Of a stretch of 29,515 nucleotides of DNA, positions 1 through 10,270 are shown one piece after another. A program made the position numbers and the translations under genes. Below the pieces are notes generated by a model, which made no database searches, was not told the DNA's origin, and saw only the letters and a program-made list of their open reading frames with translations. The number at the start of each line of letters is the position of its first letter. Within the stretch, counting starts at the first letter, position 1. The DNA is from Byssothecium circinans (lineage: Eukaryota; Ascomycota; Dothideomycetes; Pleosporales; Massarinaceae). The DNA lies in assembly GCA_010015675.1 (NCBI GenBank), contig ML977013.1, forward strand, positions 412,322 to 441,836. The letters are read 5' to 3'.

Positions 1-167
1 CACTTACTTATACCTTTCTTCAGCCTATTCCTACTAGCCTGTATGCGGTAGATAATATAAAGAAAGGCTGCAAGCGTTCTTACTTTTCTGTAAACATCTT
101 AGCTTAATATTATTTCTTTATTTAATAAAGAACCAATAACGCCACAATATTGGCTAGGCCTTTGGAT

Positions 168-205
168 CAGTCGATTGATCGATTGCTTGATCGATCGATT
201 AATCT
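168..205. repeat. GATC/ATCG-rich simple repeat
   Basis: A short run of overlapping GATCGAT-like units with local palindromes. It is too short and imperfect to be called a satellite. Confidence 0.4.
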
Positions 206-639
206 AGGATGGTTCTATCCAATCTATAGTCAACTGCCTAGGTGATAGTAGTCTAGGATAGCCTAGATTACTAACCTATAGTATTTAACTACTGGGTAAT
301 AAAGAGTATATATAGAAATAAGAGTAGATTAATATAAGTATTAAATATACTCTTATATTCTAACATTAAATATAGCTAATACTAGTTTAATTACTACTTT
401 AGATAATTGCACGCTTACGCTGTCTAGACTAGCATTGTTAGAGTATCTAAGCATTGCTATCATTGCTATTATTACTATTAAAGATATGCAAATAGGCAAT
501 ACTAAGTTAGTAAGCTATTAAGTGTATACTTAGTTTACTTCTACTTTATAGAACTTCTAAGACACCTCTTAGTTTATAAAGATGTAATTAATGTAGGCTT
601 ATTACTAAGATACTTACTCTAAGTTAGCTTATTTAATTT

Positions 640-970
640 TATAGCGTACTAGCCCTTGCTTACTAAAGTTAATAGAATATACTTATCTATATAAGTCTTA
701 GCGTACATATCGCTAAGCTTATACTTATTATCTAAGCTATCTGTAGGCTTATAGTTAATGTTAGAGCTAAAGCTTAAACTATTACCTTTACTTAAGTTTA
801 CTAGTAGAGTGTACTTTTCTTTTAACTTATTATACTTATCTTTACTAATAAAACTATAGTCTTTATTACTAGAGCTTTTATTAGAGCTTTAGTCTTTTAG
901 CCCTAACTTAGCTATACTTTATAGACTTTATACGAAGAACTCTTTGTAACTTGCAACCTTGTATTACTAG
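640..970 (-). pseudogene. Decayed coding relic, unrecognised (Ser/Lys/Asn-rich)
   Basis: On the minus strand one frame reads as protein-like sequence, broken only by TAA and TAG codons. Fragments include YKEFF, AKLGLKD, SSNKDYSFISKDKYNKLKEK and NYKPTDSLDNKYKLSDMY. Reading the stops as former Gln codons gives a continuous frame, as expected of a RIP-mutated gene. The composition (Lys/Ser/Asn-rich) is probably shaped by AT pressure. I considered a Copia-type polyprotein but found no catalytic motif, so the family stays open. Confidence 0.3.
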
Positions 971-1271
971 GACTAGGTGTTAACTTCGAGGCTTACTAGC
1001 TTGCTTATTACTACAGATATGTTGTGGGATAACAAAGGGTCTAGTATTTACGCTAATAAAGCTAAATATAGATAAGTATTATTACATGAGATCCTAGTAG
1101 TAGGCGACTATAGCAGGCTTATATAAACTAGTATCTTGATAAACTTATGCTTATTAGCAGGTTTTAGTGCCTAGGCACTAATCTAGCGTCAGCTTTGTAA
1201 GCTAGAATGTAGATATAATAATCTGTAGGTATTTCTTTAGATAGCTTTCTTATCAACTATTACCACCTACG

Positions 1272-1279
1272 ATAGTAAT
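1272..1279. repeat. Left target-site duplication of hAT-1
   Basis: ATAGTAAT directly precedes the left TIR. The partner at 4454-4461 is ATAGTAAC, a 7/8 match whose single difference is C/T. Eight bases is the usual hAT duplication length. Confidence 0.75.
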
Positions 1280-1299
1280 CAGACTTGCCAACAATCAAG
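1280..1299 (+). repeat. Left TIR of hAT-1
   Basis: CAGACTTGCCAACAATCAAG. It pairs with the reverse complement of 4434-4453, which begins CAGACATGCCAACAATCAAT. It aligns without gaps to the hAT-2 TIR CAGAGTTGCTAACAAGCAAG. Confidence 0.85.
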
Positions 1300-1442
1300 T
1301 CAATCAATCTCTAGAGAGTATCTTGACTTGATTGCAACGAGTTATCTAGTGGATTGATTGAATTGAATTGGAAGCCATTTTCAAGCGGATTGATTGTAAA
1401 TTGATTGCAATTAATTACAATTGTATAGTATATTCATGCTAA

Positions 1443-4077
1443 CTAGGGTCGTAAGTAGCCATCTCCTAGTCGCACAAGCAGTATAAGGTGCCGATTTCTT
1501 CGTTGCTTAACGTCAATAACTGCTTCGCAGCAGCGCTCTCAGAGGGTTGATTAAAGCCAGCTTTCAACTAAGCTCGTATAGCTTGTATTGCCGCCAGTAA
1601 CTGAGCGCCTATCTGGCGTCTTTTCGGCTCAAGAAGGTCGCTAAGCTCACTGAAAACGCGCTCACATTCACAGCTTGAGGCTGGAATTGTCAGTATATCA
1701 ATCGCGAACCTTGCTAAGTTGGGGTACTTTGAGCGCAACCTGATCTAGTACTTGACAGGGCTATCACCGCTATCAAACTGCTGTTGCGTCCACTTAGGCT
1801 CGTGCTTATACCAGCGATCGTACTCGTTACCATCTACCTCGCTTTCGTTATCGCTATAGCCGCCAGCGAGCTCGTTGATTGCGTCGTTGAGGTTGTTGCT
1901 TACAGCTGGCCGCTCAGAGGCCATTGTCTCAGCAGCTTCAGGCTTATACTGCGCCCAAAGTCGCCGAAAACTAGCGTCAGTTAAGGAAAGCCAGTCGGGT
2001 CTGTTGCGCCAAGCTCGCCTGCAATAGCGCTTGTAGAAAGGATGGAGGTAGTAAGAGGCGTAGTAGATGGGCGACTCATTAAGCTTTCTATAGTACTGAT
2101 TGAGCTTGAGCCACGCTGCGCGTAAGTTGGCAGGTAGGTGGTCCTCCAGGGCACTAGTTTAGTGGTGATTAACCCTAGTAAACTAGCTAAGCTAGCGCTT
2201 AAAGGTGGCAAGTAGCTGCTCAAACACCAGTATAACCTTATATATAGCGCTAAAAGCATTGCCTTTACCACGGCCTTCAAGCCTCTTAGTAGCCTCTTTA
2301 AGCGGTAATAACACCTCTATATACTTAGTAATTACCTGCCAATCATTAGCCAACAGCCCATTGGACCTCATCCATGCTGGCACCTTAGGCAACTTGTTAT
2401 TGTTTGCGCGCGCGTAGGCGTTAGCAGTGCGAGTATCCTCTATATGGCGGGTGGCGTACGCGTTAACAGCGGCTTGCAGCTTAGAGGCGCGAGCGAGGGC
2501 GTTATAGTAGGAGTTCCAGCGCGTAACTACTAGCTTTACTGGCTCATAGATCTTGCGCTTAGCGAAAGGTAGCAACTTATTAGCTTGCTGTTAACACTAG
2601 TTGAACAGATCGTACTGTAAAGGCGTTTTAATGTTGCTTATAACGTCTAATAGCAAGCCTAGCGGGCCATATTTACGCCACTCATCTATAAACTTCGCCT
2701 CCTCCTACGCGTTAGTTAGCTAAAGCTTAGCGCAAAGGCACAAAATCACTAACTTACGTCTAGGTTCTCGTTATCGTTGTCGTACGCCTCGCGGTCCTTG
2801 CTAAACAGTAAAGCCTGTCCCACGAGGTTGATGATATAAGGCGCGCAGCGGAGGCGATGATGGGGTGCTTGAAAGCTGTACTTATTAGTGATATACGTAA
2901 CTGCCTTATCATTGGCGTTCGCGTTATTAAGCACGAAGTAACTAATGTTACTACTACTAATGCCAAACTTCTATAGCGTTTTAATGACGATTTCGCCTAT
3001 CCTCTTACCAGTATGGGAGCCTGAGAGCTGTGGCAGCGCAATAGGCAAGTTAACTACCTCACCGTTATTATCAGCGTAGTGCGCAACAATACTAAAGAAG
3101 CCACGTTTGCTACCTCTTATTGTCTAGCCATTAAAGCTTAGGTGGATGAGAGAGGCAGCTCACGATAGCTCATCAATAACTTGCGGTAGTAAGTGCTCAT
3201 AAAGCCTCATTACGTACTAAGAAACTGATATATGACTCTCCCACAGCGCGTCCTCTGCTTCCGGGTTGGCGAAGGCCAGCATCCTCCGGAACGCTGGCGT
3301 CTCAAACTCGCGTAATGGGTGGTTATTTTTAACAAGCCAAGTAACAGCAGCAAGCCTAAAGCCTTGAACGTCAAAGTTACCCAGCGTATTAGTGATGCTC
3401 TAGGTTAACACCATGCCGCGATTAGCTGCCTATTGCAGTGAGAGTACGCCTTGGCCCACCAGTAGCAGCAGCTTTGCCGCTTCCCTATCCTTCGTATAGC
3501 CATGGCCCTTCGTGCGCTCCTCAAGATGCGCTGCCGCCGCGGTGGTTGACTTCGTGGTGTTGTACCTGCCAGCTTTTCCGCAATTAATACGCCTGTGCTA
3601 ATGATAATACTTGTAGATAAACTAGATTTGCGATGGGTCGGAGGCGAGCGAGACACGATAGCCGTGACGATAGATCCAGCTTTTCTTGTGCTTGTAGGTG
3701 CGTAAAGGCGCGATAAAGCCTAGTAATCACTTCTAATTAATGCCCTCAAAGTCGTCCTTAAAGCGCACGTCAAAGCCTTCAACAGTACGCTCACTATCCT
3801 CCGTTGTGGCCTCGGTGGCTGCCCTCGAGGGCTCCGTGGGCGCGTCTTCAGGCAGCAAATCGCGCAACTGCGACTCAAATGGGTGCTCTTCAGTGGCCTG
3901 GGACGCTGCAATCGCTAGGGCTTTGCGCGGTGAGGCGCGCGGAGGCTGCTGCTGCGACTCCTCGAGCTCGACGGGCTGGCTGGCAGTACCGCGGCCGCTG
4001 GTTCTGACGCGTTTTGCGGGTGCTTTGAGGGCTTCGGCGGCGCGTTTAGCACCTCTGGTGGCTTGTTTATGGGGCAT
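1443..4077 (-). pseudogene. hAT transposase, RIP-damaged (hAT-1)
   Basis: Starts at an ATG at 4075-4077 (MPHKQATRG) and ends at TAG 1443-1445. The first ~115 codons are stop-free and basic, with motifs RGTASQPVELEESQQQ and SPRKALA..ASQATEEHPFESQL. A BED-like zinc finger follows (KSWIYRHGYRV...FIYKYYH), with both Cys of the CxxC pair read as Tyr. The catalytic core includes HLSFNG*, LPIALPQLSGSHTGKR, FVLNNANAND and RLRCAPYIINL. The C-terminal hATC dimerisation domain (IDILTIPASSCECERVFS) ends near 1443. Interruptions are mostly TAG, several clearly former Trp or Gln, plus a few TGA. The first conserved Asp is Asn (3130-3132), as is the Asp of the DNA-type motif (2926-2928). A cut-and-paste transposase by family; this copy cannot make a full protein. 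Confidence 0.85.
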
Positions 4078-4433
4078 ATTAGTAGTGTTGGTGGGCGTAG
4101 AGGCGCTATTCGAAGTAAGAAACGTGCAATGTAGGTAGTAAGTACGCAATACGTACGTGGATAGGTAGCTCAGTGGCTAGTAAACACGCAAAGCTGAGAT
4201 AGGACGACGCGTTTTGCCTTACTAATAAAAATGTCGACACCAGAAAACCATCGCGAGATCGCCGCAATCAAAAACCTTACTGGAGATAGCCCCAAACACT
4301 CAATTAAACTAATTAGATCAAGTTTACAATCAATCGTTCGAGCTGGTCTTGATTTGATTGCAAAACATTACGCAGCCAATTGTTTTGATTGAATTGCAAT
4401 TTTGCAATCAATCAATCAATTTGAATCAATCGG

Positions 4434-4453
4434 ATTGATTGTTGGCATGTCTG
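4434..4453 (-). repeat. Right TIR of hAT-1
   Basis: The reverse complement reads CAGACATGCCAACAATCAAT, matching the left end at 18 of 20 positions. Confidence 0.85.
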
Positions 4454-4461
4454 ATAGTAAC
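4454..4461. repeat. Right target-site duplication of hAT-1
   Basis: ATAGTAAC, matching 1272-1279 except for the last base. Confidence 0.75.
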
Positions 4462-4690
4462 CTGCTTACAACCATTCATAGGTCATTCACATCATATGGG
4501 ATAAGCTGATGATAATATTGCAATTAACTTAAAAGGTCTGCATAGTCTTTAAAAACTTTCTCTCCTACTAGAAGTTAATAAAGGCATGCTTAACTAACGT
4601 GCTCACAATCAGCCCAGATCAGCGATAGAGCAATGCGGGAGCTGCACAGTCTTATAGTTGCAAGAATGCGCTTAAAATAACTACGCTCTA
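4462..4690. other. Spacer, nothing recognised
   Basis: AT-rich sequence to the right of hAT-1, with no open frame and no repeat structure that I can support. Confidence 0.5.
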
Positions 4691-6110
4691 GTGCTTCGAC
4701 CTGCTTACCCTACCCTAACGTTGACTCCTTCTAATATCTGTAAGTCTATTCTAGAGATGGCTAGTGCTACTAAAAGTATTCCTAGCATAGCAAACCGTTC
4801 CCAACAACGAAGAAGAGAGATTGAAAGATACCTGGTTTGGATGCATAAGGACACTAAAGCAGACCTAAAACGCTAGTAAAATGTAATACAGGAATTGCTG
4901 CAGAAATAGGAGTAGTAAGGATACCTCTGCTCGTTGACCAACTCTTGCTAAGATTAGGCAGGCAAATGATTTTCCTTATAGAACAAAGGGACGCATCGCT
5001 TCTTAAGAGTCTAAAGAACCTTGTACAATCTTAGGACAGCAAAGCTGTAGTAGAGCACACGCAGCTAGCGGTACGACGTTAGTTAGGGAGATTGAATCTA
5101 TGTTTACGCTAACGTCATGCTTAGTTAGCTCCGTGCGATGGCAAGATTAAGACTCTAAGAGCGAAAATTTTGGATGATTAGACCGTGTTACCTTGCGTCG
5201 AACAGCAGGGATTGGATGAACGTGACGTATCGTATATAGGTGGCCGTATTCACGCGTCATCTGCTAGTGAGTCTAGGGATAACTTAGAGGTGTACAAACC
5301 AAAAGAGATAGTCGCAGAACAGGCTGAAGATTCCTTGATTGAGAATGCTTCTGCTTTAGTAGTTGACTCCTCTAAAAAGCGCGCTTATCGCATCAAGGCT
5401 GCTTAGTATAATGATTAGGTAACGTAGCTTAGGGACTGTAAACCCTGTGGACAACCATTACGCCAGGATAAGCGTGCGATGCACAATTCAAAGGCGTCCG
5501 GTGACGATGCAGATATGCAGCAGCAAAAGCAGCGGAGGATGGAGCGCTGTGCTGCTAAGTAAGCCAGGCCTTAGCAGCAGCTTAGACTAGCAAGCTAGCA
5601 CTAGCAGTAGCTAAGCAGTAAACTAGCTCTATCTGCATTGCAATCTATACTCCTATGTTATAATGACCTAGGTCTCTAGCATGCTAGAATGTGTGCAGCT
5701 GCCAGCACTAAGTAAAAAGCCCCTGCGCCTAACACCCATCCCTCGTGCTGTGACTGCCTTGCACGTCGTCATGATGCGCTGTCTTGTCGCGTCTCGAGAC
5801 AGCCTTCGTATGAACGACGCTCACCGCTGATGCTTGCCGCATATGCTTGTGATAAGGACGTTGACTGCACTACGTTAAACAAACGTTTCTACTTTTTTGA
5901 ACTTATTGGTGCTTTAGTCACCGCTCGTGGCGCAACTACGACGCGGTCTATTTCATCTTAAAGGCACCAGTTATAATAAGAGCCTTGGACGCATCCTGCG
6001 CTCACAGATATAGCTATACTGAGTTAGAGCGAGCATTTCGCCGAACAGAGAGTGTCAAGCTCGCCTTCAATCGGCTAGACTAACAGCGATGAAAGTAGTT
6101 GCTGGGCCTG
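4691..6110 (+). pseudogene. Degraded unrecognised repeat or gene relic
   Basis: Plus-strand frames read like protein broken by TAA/TAG and by frame changes. At 4691-4876 there is a basic helical segment (SQQRRREIERYLVWMHKD). Frame changes around 4880-5185 follow. From 5185 one frame runs to about 6110: an acidic/Ala-rich part, a Gln-rich run (MQQQKQRRMERCAAK) in which many Gln codons have become TAG, a Cys-rich cluster CCDCLARRHDALSC near 5745-5790, and KRFYFFELIGALVTARG near 5880-5935. The CxxC spacing could be a small zinc-binding motif. I recognise no transposase or reverse-transcriptase signature. The stop pattern suggests a formerly repeated, RIP-hit sequence. Confidence 0.4.
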
Positions 6111-7144
6111 GTGTCAATGTGTGGGTGTCTTACTTTGCTTACCTGAATCTGTTCCTAAAGGATTTCCCAATTCTACGCGGGCCCTCGGGTGCGCTTTCAG
6201 GAACAAAGCATGTGTAAGATGTCTGAACTATCAAACTTCTATTTCCTAAATGCTCTCGTGGAAGTATTACTTGACGTGCAAAGCCGTGCCAACGAGAGGT
6301 ACCCGCAGAGCTGAGTTTTCTATTGAGGCGATGGATTGTAACTAAATTTAGAGAAATTTGGTTCATAATATTCAAACGCTGCATTCTCATTCTTGGCACA
6401 TTCATTGCAACTGTACAGTATGTTCGACGGGTGTTCGGGCATTGCTGCAAGGCCTCGACACGCCAAGGAGTTCATATTCTCGTCACCCTTAGAAGACTGG
6501 ATGGTAATTGAGCCTCAAGCTACAGGAAGTGGGCTTTGTAAGATTACCTGGTCTCTCTAAGAGCATAGACACCGTCGTTGTGTTGCTTCATAGGCCAGAT
6601 AAGGATGTAGAGTGCAGAGGTGCATATACACTAACGATTCGGCAGCGGCGGACGACGGTGGAGTATCGCCGGGTTCAGTGGAGCTTTGAAGGACTAAGAG
6701 AGATCAAGTAGCAAAGTGCCGATGATTCCAGGGCCCGCTTTGTGGACGGTGGGATACTTGCGGACGGTGATAATGCTGGCTAAGGCGGCCGCGCCGCTTC
6801 CTCGAAGCAGTAGCATGCTCAGCCTGCTTACTTAGGCAGAAGCCTGTTGGTTGGACTGACGCTGATACATAATCTCCAATGCGTAGTACTTTCTGCCTTT
6901 TCCGGAGTAGTTGACGGGTAACTGATTCCTGTTCTTCGCCAGACCGTGTCTAGCAACGATGGAGTCGACAGCCTATATATTGGCAAGACTCTTCCACTAA
7001 AACAAGGTCTGCAACTTCAACATCGCCTCTGCTTGCGTCGCATATCCGGCTCCACGTTTGATGGAGAAAGCTGGCCCGCAAGTATGCGCATTCACAACTA
7101 TAGTCTCCGGCCTATTTCTGGGCCTCATGGACCCCCCATTTGAT
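6111..7144. other. No supported gene
   Basis: Several short open frames exist on both strands, none with a recognisable motif or splice logic. On the minus strand, directly downstream of the F-box-like pseudogene, a frame continues below 7145 with some protein-like runs, so 6900-7144 could hold more of that decayed gene. Confidence 0.4.
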
Positions 7145-8438
7145 CTATACAGGCTTGAAAACTGCGTACTCTCTTTGTTCCTGTCTGCGATGCAGCAGTA
7201 AGAGTTCGCGCATACTCTCTGCGACATCGCTGCAAGTATTCCAAGACGAAATGCCGTTTTCGTGACTCCAAGTAGATGTCATCGACCAGGTGCGTGCAAG
7301 TCTGACTTTGAGGAATCGAAGCGACAATGCTCTTTCTCGGAGCTGCGTTGCAATGCGACGAAGGCATTCGCGAACTATCTCGGCTGTGACGCTGCTTAGT
7401 ATAAGGTCGATTCGAATGTGGAGGAAGTGGCACATGTCTGGCAACCGTTGTTGGTCAAGGCCAGCGACGCCGTCCTTAAGAGAAGTGGCTGTAATCACGA
7501 AGGTCTTCATTCTGTAAATGGTCTCTAACGCTTCACTCTAGATCTAGCGACAGACCCGCAGTATTCCAGGTGCTTGATATCTTGGGAGAGGGCCGAGTGT
7601 GGGTGTGGAAAGACCGCGGTAGCACGTCTAGCCCTGCTCGTCGTACTGACGCTTGCGGAGCAAGCTGTAGGTATAGATCCAGCTCCGGGAGGTGTTTTGG
7701 CCTTTATCCGCTAGCGCGTAGTCATAGATACAGTCGCGTATCTCGCGCGGCAACTGCATGAACTGTGGGAAGTCAAACTTGGTGTCCAAGGCTCTGCCTA
7801 TGTCCGTCCTCAAGGAGAAATCGCAACGTGCAAGTCTGTTGGTACGGACATCAAGCACGCAGTGTAGCGCAATAGACGGCGCGATAGAACGGGACCAAGT
7901 CCTCATCTCCCACGCGTAAATAAGCTCGAAGTAGTTACTTAGAACGTACATAGACTCCGGCGGCCAGGACTACAGGGACAGAAGGGCCCTCCACCGAGCA
8001 AGCCGGGTAAGTGCCTTGAGACGCCGGGCGACCGCATCCCGGGTGTATAGATAAGCAACAACAAACTGAGCATCTCCTATCGGTTCCTTCCAAATGTCTA
8101 CTAGAAGAACCGGATGATAGCGCCACCGCTGCCCATCACGTGAAAGATCGTCGTAGGTATGCGCTGGGCGCCACGCATACACATAAGAGCCTATAGTCCA
8201 TCTATTCCATACTTTGTACTTGTGTCGGGAGGGGTTTTGCAGAGTATCGGATCTGTTAGCGACTTTCTCTGATCTTTTAGCGTTCTGGTTACCAGAGCGC
8301 TGCATATCGATTGCTAGTTTCACTGGGTGATAGAGTGCAAGTAAGTCAAGGTGGCTCTCATGGATCAAGCAAAGTCTAGAGGACAGATACCTTATAGATA
8401 CTGCACTTAGACGAAATTGACGATGATAGCTATTTTTT
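7145..8438 (-). pseudogene. F-box-like / 2EXR-type gene with nonsense codons
   Basis: A single minus-strand frame runs from about 8438 to TAG 7145-7147. It contains the fungal F-box-like signature FPQFMQLPREIRDCIYDYAL (near 7710-7770), followed by STPTLGPLPRYQAPGILRVC, SEALETIYRMKTFVI and a helical C-terminal part. That order (short LPxEIR motif, then xILRVCRQIxxEA) is typical of fungal F-box-like/2EXR proteins, whose roles are mostly unknown. Upstream of the motif is a long N-terminal part (about 190 residues), including HLDLLALYHPVKLAIDMQ and WSRSIAPSIALHCVLDV. Four internal TAGs (7970-7972, 7628-7630, 7544-7546, 7538-7540) break the frame. Those at 7544 and 7538 fall exactly where Gln is expected (LRVCR*I*SEAL). 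No start ATG can be fixed. Confidence 0.6.
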
Positions 8439-10270
8439 TTTTCTCTGCCCCTGTTACTGTAGCTATGTAGATATTCGCTCGTTACTGAGCTGGATTGTGA
8501 TCAAGTTCTGGAAAGGCGAACAGTGCTTCCACTCTCGACACCTTTACGAGGTGCTTACGGCATGTAGTCTTGCAGGTCTAGCTTCTCTGAGTATCGTGTC
8601 GAGCAATGTACGGTTTATCACTAGCAAATGTTGTGCTGATCTACTATTCTCATCATTGGGCAAGGCGTTAGGTAGTAACTCCGATTCAGAGGCCAAATGT
8701 GGGATTCGGGAGCCAATATAGAACGTTGGAAAGGCTTCAGGAATTCCCTGCTTAGCACATGGCGGTTGTTACCTGTAGCATGCTGACATGAGTAGACGTG
8801 CTGCCGGCAATCCGACCTAAGTGTGTTGCGGATTCTCCTCGGACTCGCTTAGACACTTGGTAGGTTCATGGAGGAGCTCACCACGAGTGTGTTCGGTGAG
8901 GGGTGCATCGCCGTTGCAGTAGTGTTAGAGCCTATGCGAAAACAGATGCATAGCAATGGAGTTGAACGCATGTGTAAGGATGATGTTCAGGCAGCGCATC
9001 AGCATTCCTCTCTCTGCCTGTAGCAAGAGTCGGCACTTGCCTCTATCCCTTTGACCCGCCAATGATCATTCAAAATTGGACGCCTTACAGATGTCATTCC
9101 ATCACGTTTCACGCTCAAAGTCGTCTTGGTACGTAAGTCACCTTTAAGGCTTGCAGGAGTCCGCCGACATCAGGAGACTGCTATATGTGTAGCCTACTGA
9201 ACGCTTGAGCGCCCCATTCTAGCACTAACTACGTTCTGGAATTTTCTTTGCAGTTTTGTAAGTTACGTTCGGCCACCATGTGTTGCATTGCGCCTCGATA
9301 TGTGGCCAGCACTAGAATCATGCCACCAGACACACTCCCACGTATTAGGAGGCGATGGCCGTACCTAGTCCGCTCAGACTGACGATACCAATATGGCTCC
9401 ATTTTATAAAAACGAAACGTGCTAGCTATGGTATATCGATTTTGGTGGTCACGTACAAAAAGGTAGGACATGCAGTTTGCCCCTCTACTACGCCCAGGTA
9501 GCCACTATGGCTGCCATGTGCGTGCAATTGAAGAGAGGTAGATGCTGCGTGCTTATCCAAGTGTGAACCGTCTCGCCAGCGCAAGCATAGATGATGCGAC
9601 TACTTCTTTCGATGATCAATGTAGTTCCGTGTATTCCAACGTGAAAGGTGCACAGATTTGTAGTCTACAGTCAGACTCCTGCATTAGGTTGTTAAAATCA
9701 TAGATATAAGCATGTATAAAGAGACGCTGCAGCCTCTGCCCCAGGAACAGATGCCAAAATTGCTACACAGATGCTAATCACGCTGCCTAATCAAATTATG
9801 TAAGATAATGAGAGCATCTTCGAAACTGATGCCTCCCGTGCTCGGCTACGGAAAAGCATCACGGTACGACTGCCTTAAACTGCGCATAGCTATCACTCTT
9901 ACTAAGTACTTAAAAACTGAGGCCTTAGTACCGATGGCTGATATCAGGCCCCACTAGGAAGCGGATCCTACTAAGACTTGCTGTATCGCTCGAGGACTAG
10001 GATAGGAAACTGCATGCTATCTATAGTTCCAAGTGTACTAGCGAGCTTGCTACTGTGTGAGGTGCCGTCGCATAGATGGAGGACGTACGTGACCGTGATA
10101 CTGTCTAGCTTAAACAGAACACTTCTTTGTCTATGTTTTACACGTGCTACAAAGTGACAAAGAGAAGACCGAGTACTACCGTCACCGTTAAGACCTCCAT
10201 TTGACTCACAGCATTCTGATCGATGGGCCAACTTCGAAATCTGCACGATACACGCATTGGGTGCATGGCA
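8439..10270. other. No supported gene
   Basis: About 1.8 kb with only short, unconvincing open frames (for example 8497-8721 plus, 9229-9471 minus and 9971-10246 minus). I see no conserved motif, splice pattern, TIR or long repeat. Base composition is mixed rather than AT-rich, so it is probably old intergenic or decayed genic sequence. Confidence 0.4.

Larger units (their letters stand above)
1..1271. repeat. AT-rich, RIP-like repeat debris
   Basis: This stretch is strongly AT-rich and dominated by TA, CTA and TAG steps, unlike the roughly balanced composition further right. That is what heavy CpA-to-TpA mutation of an old repeat leaves behind. No intact reading frame is present on either strand. 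A minus-strand frame at about 640-970 is described separately. Around 168-205 there is a short simple repeat of GATC/ATCG units. I see no inverted repeats or target duplications that would define this as one element. Confidence 0.6.
1280..4453 (-). mobile_element. hAT DNA transposon hAT-1 (complete ends, dead)
   Basis: The element is bounded by 20-bp inverted repeats starting CAGAC and flanked by an 8-bp duplication (7/8 match). It carries one transposase relic reading leftwards. Subterminal regions (about 1300-1430 and 4310-4440) are packed with ATTGATTG/CAATCAAT motifs in both orientations, the clustered subterminal sites typical of hAT ends. The ends match hAT-2 at about 17 of 20 positions, so both belong to one family. 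In-frame TAG/TAA codons and a changed catalytic residue make it non-autonomous. Confidence 0.88.

Noticed and set aside
640..970. Copia reverse-transcriptase call for the AT-rich minus frame
   Set aside because: I could force a partial KARLV-like match but found no catalytic motif, so I left the family open.
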